64,000 nt of DNA, taken from Phytohabitans maris. GTDB taxonomy: Bacteria; Actinomycetota; Actinomycetes; Mycobacteriales; Micromonosporaceae. The stretch is from contig NZ_JAVHUY010000016.1 of NCBI RefSeq assembly GCF_031085175.1, forward strand, positions 124,001-188,000, read 5' to 3'. The position numbers and the translations under genes are program-made. The notes below the pieces were generated by a model. It was given only the letters and a program-made list of their open reading frames with translations, did not search any database and was not told where the DNA came from. Positions 60,679 through 64,000 of the stretch are shown here, one piece after another (positions within the stretch are counted from its first letter, which is position 1; every line of letters begins with the position of its first letter).

Positions 60679-61953
60679 ATGCTGCTGCGGTTCGAGGTCT
60701 CCAACCATCGGTCGATCATGGAGCCGGTCGAGCTCTCCATGGTCGCCGTCGACGACGACCGACCCGCGGCGCGTTCCTACGAGCGGCTCAACGAGAAGGT
60801 TCTCACCGTCGCCGGGGTGTACGGCCCGAATGCGTCCGGCAAGTCCAATCTGCTAGACGCATTCGCGTGGATATCGGTCGCGGTTCGCGATTCATTGCGG
60901 TCCTGGGATCGGCGCATTCCACGAAATGCATTCAAGTTTGCCGTTGGGCCGGAGACACCATCGACCTTCGAGGTCGAAATGATGGTGGATGGTGTTCGTT
61001 ACGAGTACCGGGTCGAGCTCGACGACGAGGGCGTTGTCTTCGAAGGGCTCTACAGCTATCCCGAGCGGCGACGTCGATCGCTCTTCGAGAGGGATGGGCT
61101 CGAGGTCACCTTCAGGCGAGGGCTGGGCGGACTCTCCGGGACGCGGGAGCTACTGACACCCACGACTCTCGCGCTTTCCGCCGCGATGAGACTCGACATA
61201 CCCGAGGTCGAGGGCTTCGGGCGGCTGCTGGCGAACGTCGGCATCCTGGGTGGTCAGCGGCACCTCGGGGGGCGGTCGTGGTCGCCGTGGGAGGCGATGT
61301 CGTCCACGCAGCGGCTGTTCATCGACGCCACGCGCGGCGAGCAGTTGGCACTGTTCGGCGAATCGGAGTCGGAGCAATTCGGCTCGAAATCCGCACTGGC
61401 GCTGCTGCGCCTGGCCGACCTGGGGATCGACGACGTAAAGGTCGTCGATGATTTGGCCGGTTCGGATGGGGACGTTCGCCCCAGGCTCTGGTTTGTGCAT
61501 CGGGCAGCCGGTCAGGAGTTGCTTTTCGATCTTGGTGAGGAGTCAGCGGGCACGCGCACCTGGTTCGGCCTTATCGGACCCATGCTGTGGGCTCTCCGAA
61601 ATGGCCAGGTGCTCCTATTCGACGAGATCGACGCCAGCCTCCATCCGAAGCTGTCGGCGCGCCTGCTCGAGTTGTTTCAGGATCCGGAGGCCAACCCGTA
61701 CGGTGCCCAGCTGATCTTTACTACACACGACACGAGCCTCCTCAACCACCTTAATCGGGACGAGGTCTGGCTGACCGAGAAGAACGAGCGGGGTGCCACC
61801 GTTCTCACCGCCCTCGCCGAGTACGGCGGGGACAAGGTCCGCCGATCCTTGAATCTGGAGAAGGCATACCTGCAGGGACGGTTCGGTGCCGTGCCCCAGT
61901 TCGATCAACGCCTACTGCGCAGCGTCCTCGGCTTGGCGGCAGGCGGAGACTGA
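60679..61953 (+). CDS. rloA-like: RloA/AbiLi-like AAA ATPase
   Basis: 424 aa. SMC/AAA15-type ATPase: MLLRFEVSNHRSI start, Walker A GPNASGKSN (Lys55), Walker B GQVLLFDEIDASLHP, and the D-loop/His TTHDTSLLN. It is the ATPase half of RloAB/AbiL-type abortive-infection systems. GTG at 60676 is one codon upstream. It overlaps its partner by one base (TGATG). Codon use is visibly less GC-biased than in the neighbouring genes, which fits acquisition by transfer. Confidence 0.85.
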   Translation: MLLRFEVSNHRSIMEPVELSMVAVDDDRPAARSYERLNEKVLTVAGVYGPNASGKSNLLDAFAWISVAVRDSLRSWDRRIPRNAFKFAVGPETPSTFEVEMMVDGVRYEYRVELDDEGVVFEGLYSYPERRRRSLFERDGLEVTFRRGLGGLSGTRELLTPTTLALSAAMRLDIPEVEGFGRLLANVGILGGQRHLGGRSWSPWEAMSSTQRLFIDATRGEQLALFGESESEQFGSKSALALLRLADLGIDDVKVVDDLAGSDGDVRPRLWFVHRAAGQELLFDLGEESAGTRTWFGLIGPMLWALRNGQVLLFDEIDASLHPKLSARLLELFQDPEANPYGAQLIFTTHDTSLLNHLNRDEVWLTEKNERGATVLTALAEYGGDKVRRSLNLEKAYLQGRFGAVPQFDQRLLRSVLGLAAGGD

Positions 61954-62509
61954 TGGCACGCGGCCGGTCCAAGGCGGGTAAGCCCTTGAGGCGAAGCGTG
62001 AGCCGGGTGTCAAGGATGTCGCTGCCGTTGATCTACGCATCGAGCGGAGCTCAGCCGGGTCCGTGCCGTTGACGCTGGTACGCGCGGCCGTCGAAGCCCG
62101 GGAGCGGGCGGATCGCGAAGAGGGCGAGGTCGACGAGATCTGGTGCGTGTTCGATGTGGAATGGCCAGCCAACCATCCGGGCCTGCGTGAGGCCTTGGAT
62201 CTCGCCCAACGGCACGACATCCGGGTGGCCGTCTCCAATCCCTGCTTCGAACTGTGGCTGGTCCTGCACTTCCAGGACTGGCGGGCGTGGCTCGACAACG
62301 ACGGCGCGCGCCGCCTTCGTCGTTCCTGTGATGGACAGGAGGACAAGGGCGTCATAGGGAGGAGCTACATGGCCCGACGCCTGGCGGCCGTGGAACGGGC
62401 GATCGTCCTCGACCGGATGCATGCCCGGAACGGCACCGCGTTTCCGCACGACAACCCGTCGTCGGGGATGCATCTGCTCGTGACTGCCGTATCCTTGCCT
62501 TCGCCGTAG
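61953..62509 (+). pseudogene. rloB-like: rloB-like gene broken by a deletion and frameshift
   Basis: The ATG at 61953 gives MARGRSKAGKPLRR, a normal RloB start, but this frame stops near 62059. The conserved rest continues in another frame from about 61983: KREPGVKDVAAVDLRIE, VPLTLVRAAVEAR, DEIWCVFDVEWP, NPCFELWLVLHF. The expected segment between (with the CEG...TEP TOPRIM glutamate) is missing, so I infer a loss of roughly 20-30 codons plus a frame change. The later Asp and Glu motifs remain. The toxin/effector half is thus predicted dead, unless a sequencing error is involved. Confidence 0.7.
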
Positions 62510-62693
62510 CCGGCGCGATGAGTGCAAATTCCCACCCGATGAGGGGTGTATCACGATTCGTCAGACCTAGGTTACGCAGCTCCGACATCATCTGTTTGAT
62601 TCGCGACGCCGGGTCGCCTGTTGACAACTCGGCGTTGCAGGTACGGTATTCGGCGTCATCGTCCACACGGGGTTGGCGGGGCGGAGGTGGGGA

Positions 62694-63515
62694 GTGCCGG
62701 TCACAGGCCAACGCGTCGTGCGACGGACGTTGGGACGGCGGCTGACTCGATTACGGACCGCGTCCGGGATGAGTCGGCGTGAGGTCGCGGAAGCGCGGCT
62801 GGGTATTTCAGAGCCGACGTTGCACCGCATCGAGACTGGCAAGGTGCCGGTCACCGCGGCGAACGTGCGCGCGCTCTGCTGGTTGTACGGCGCGGACCAG
62901 AGCATCACCGACGCGCTCGCCGAGCTCGCGCTCGGCACGTCCCAGCAGGAGTGGTGGGACGCCAGCCCGGTGATCCCGGAGTGGTTCAAGCTCTACGTCG
63001 GTCTGGAGGCGTCGGCGTCCCGCATGTTCGGGTACGACGGCGAGGTCATCCCCGGCGAGCTGCAGACCCCGGAGTACGCGCGGGGCGTCTTCGGCGCCGA
63101 GCAGCCGGTCGAGTCGGAGGCCGCCGAGCGCCACATCAAGCTCCGCATGCAGCGGCAGAAGAGCCTGTTCGCCCGCAACCCGCCGATCCGTCTCGTGACG
63201 GTGCTCGGCGAGGGCGCGCTGACCCGGCCGGTCGGCGGTGAGCAGGTGCTCAAGGCGCAGATCGAGCACCTGCGGCGGCTCTCTCGGGAGGACGCGGTCG
63301 ACATCCGGGTGCTGCCGTTCTCGGTCGGCGCCCACGCGGCGATGGCCGGCGCCTTCCGGATCCTGGAGTTCGACGACCCGGACGACCCGGACGTGGTCTA
63401 CCTGGAGTCCCACGTCGGCGCGCTCTACCTGGAGGAGCAGGCCGAGGTCGACGAATATCGGCGGATCTTCGACCTCATCAGTAAGGATTCCGTACCGGTA
63501 GGGGAGTACCGGTGA
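62694..63515 (+). CDS. Xre-family regulator with DUF5753 (Scr1-type)
   Basis: 273 aa from the GTG at 62694 (GGAGGTGGGGA upstream). Helix-turn-helix RLRTASGMSRREVAEARLGISEPTLHRIETGKV; then the DUF5753 domain (YDGEVIPGELQTPEYAR, IRVLPFSVGAHAAMAGAFRIL). These are numerous in this phylum and often sit beside a DUF397 gene, which is absent here. Confidence 0.9.
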   Translation: MPVTGQRVVRRTLGRRLTRLRTASGMSRREVAEARLGISEPTLHRIETGKVPVTAANVRALCWLYGADQSITDALAELALGTSQQEWWDASPVIPEWFKLYVGLEASASRMFGYDGEVIPGELQTPEYARGVFGAEQPVESEAAERHIKLRMQRQKSLFARNPPIRLVTVLGEGALTRPVGGEQVLKAQIEHLRRLSREDAVDIRVLPFSVGAHAAMAGAFRILEFDDPDDPDVVYLESHVGALYLEEQAEVDEYRRIFDLISKDSVPVGEYR

Positions 63516-63534
63516 CGACGACCTGGGGAAGGGC

Positions 63535-64000
63535 GTGACAGGGGTGGGCAACGGCGTGCCAGGCGCACATCAAAAGCCGGCCACGGCGGCTCGGATGTAC
63601 GACTACTACCTGGGCGGGATCCACAACTTCCCGGCCGATCAGGAAGCCGCCAAGGTGGTGCTGTCGAAGTCGCCGCTGCTGCCCGCGATCGCCCGCAGCA
63701 ACCGGGCGTTCCTGGGACGTGCGGTCAACTACCTGACCTCGGCCGGCGTGCGCCAGTTCCTGGACCTCGGCTCGGGCATCCCCACCGAGGGCAACGTCCA
63801 CGAGATCGCGCAGGCGGCGATCCCGAACGCCCGAGTGGTCTATGTGGACATCGACCCCGAGGCGGTGTCCGAGAGCCTGGACCTGCTGGAGGGCAACGAG
63901 TTCGCCACGGCCATCCGCGCCGACGTCCGCGAGCCGCAGGCCATCCTCACCCACTCGCAGGTGCGCAAGCTGCTCGACTTCGACCAGCCGGTCGCGGTCC
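63535..64000 (+). CDS. S-adenosyl methyltransferase (PF04672-type), cut by the window end
   Basis: Starts at the GTG at 63535 with GGGGAAGG upstream; at least 155 aa are in the window and the frame is still open at 64000. Seen: ARMYDYYLGGIHNFPAD, FLGRAVNYLTSAGVRQFLDLGSGIPTEGNVHE (SAM-binding GSG) and VVYVDIDPEAV. This matches the actinobacterial SAM-dependent methyltransferase family next to DUF5753 regulators. Substrate unknown. Confidence 0.88.
   Translation, partial: MTGVGNGVPGAHQKPATAARMYDYYLGGIHNFPADQEAAKVVLSKSPLLPAIARSNRAFLGRAVNYLTSAGVRQFLDLGSGIPTEGNVHEIAQAAIPNARVVYVDIDPEAVSESLDLLEGNEFATAIRADVREPQAILTHSQVRKLLDFDQPVAV

Overview
The window is high-GC actinobacterial chromosome, most likely from a Micromonosporaceae-type organism. 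The basis is strong GC bias at third codon positions, many GTG starts, a full actinobacterial type VII secretion (T7SS) gene set, a CebR-type cellobiose regulon, and DUF5753 and S-adenosyl methyltransferase genes. No rRNA, tRNA or CRISPR array was recognised. The genus call is inference.

Layout. (1) 1-10304: a polymorphic-toxin locus. One open reading frame of about 8.1 kb carries a CpnT/WXG100-like delivery domain, long Ser/Pro-rich linkers and four toxin-like modules (two papain-fold deamidases, a RelA/SpoT-like domain and a C-terminal ADP-ribosyltransferase). Four apparent immunity genes are nested inside it, all in the same other forward frame. Two further immunity-like genes follow; the second is fused to another ADP-ribosyltransferase domain. 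(2) 10421-23487: T7SS genes: a mycosin that has lost its catalytic His and Ser, eccB, eccD, eccC, a conserved partner gene, eccE, and an EccA-like AAA+ ATPase fused to a beta-helix domain. The natural reading is that this machine exports the toxin. (3) 23615-37862: housekeeping and stress genes: a Phd/RelE toxin-antitoxin pair, msrB, a LigD-type polymerase, a CGNR regulator, a GNAT acetyltransferase, a K+ channel, a secreted peptidase, YcnI, an AlkA-like glycosylase, DUF4142, a lipoprotein, an ECF sigma/anti-sigma pair and a spermidine-synthase-like gene. (4) 37904-39021: an IS5-family element. (5) 39067-45428: a DNA-end-processing operon, herA-like, sbcD, sbcC, nurA-like. (6) 47145-53222 plus 58119-60539: a cellulose/cellobiose regulon. 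The transporter cebEFG, beta-glucosidase bglC and regulator cebR sit behind two CebR boxes, and a secreted GH9 cellulase sits behind a third, perfect box. (7) 60679-62509: an RloAB/AbiL-type defence pair whose rloB is broken. (8) 62694-64000: a DUF5753 regulator and a methyltransferase cut by the window edge.

Three convergent intergenic regions (18547-19081, 26997-27411, 55220-56142) share a family of structured repeats. Each has a palindromic element of exactly 48 bp, with partial or full copies of a ~112-bp arm and a shorter GGTCCGGACC-to-GATC motif. Two genes (the EccA-like and the DUF4142 gene) have degenerate tandem copies of their own 3' ends running past the stop codon.

Strongest leads: the out-of-frame nested immunity genes inside one continuous toxin frame, the pseudoprotease mycosin, and the convergent-junction repeat family.
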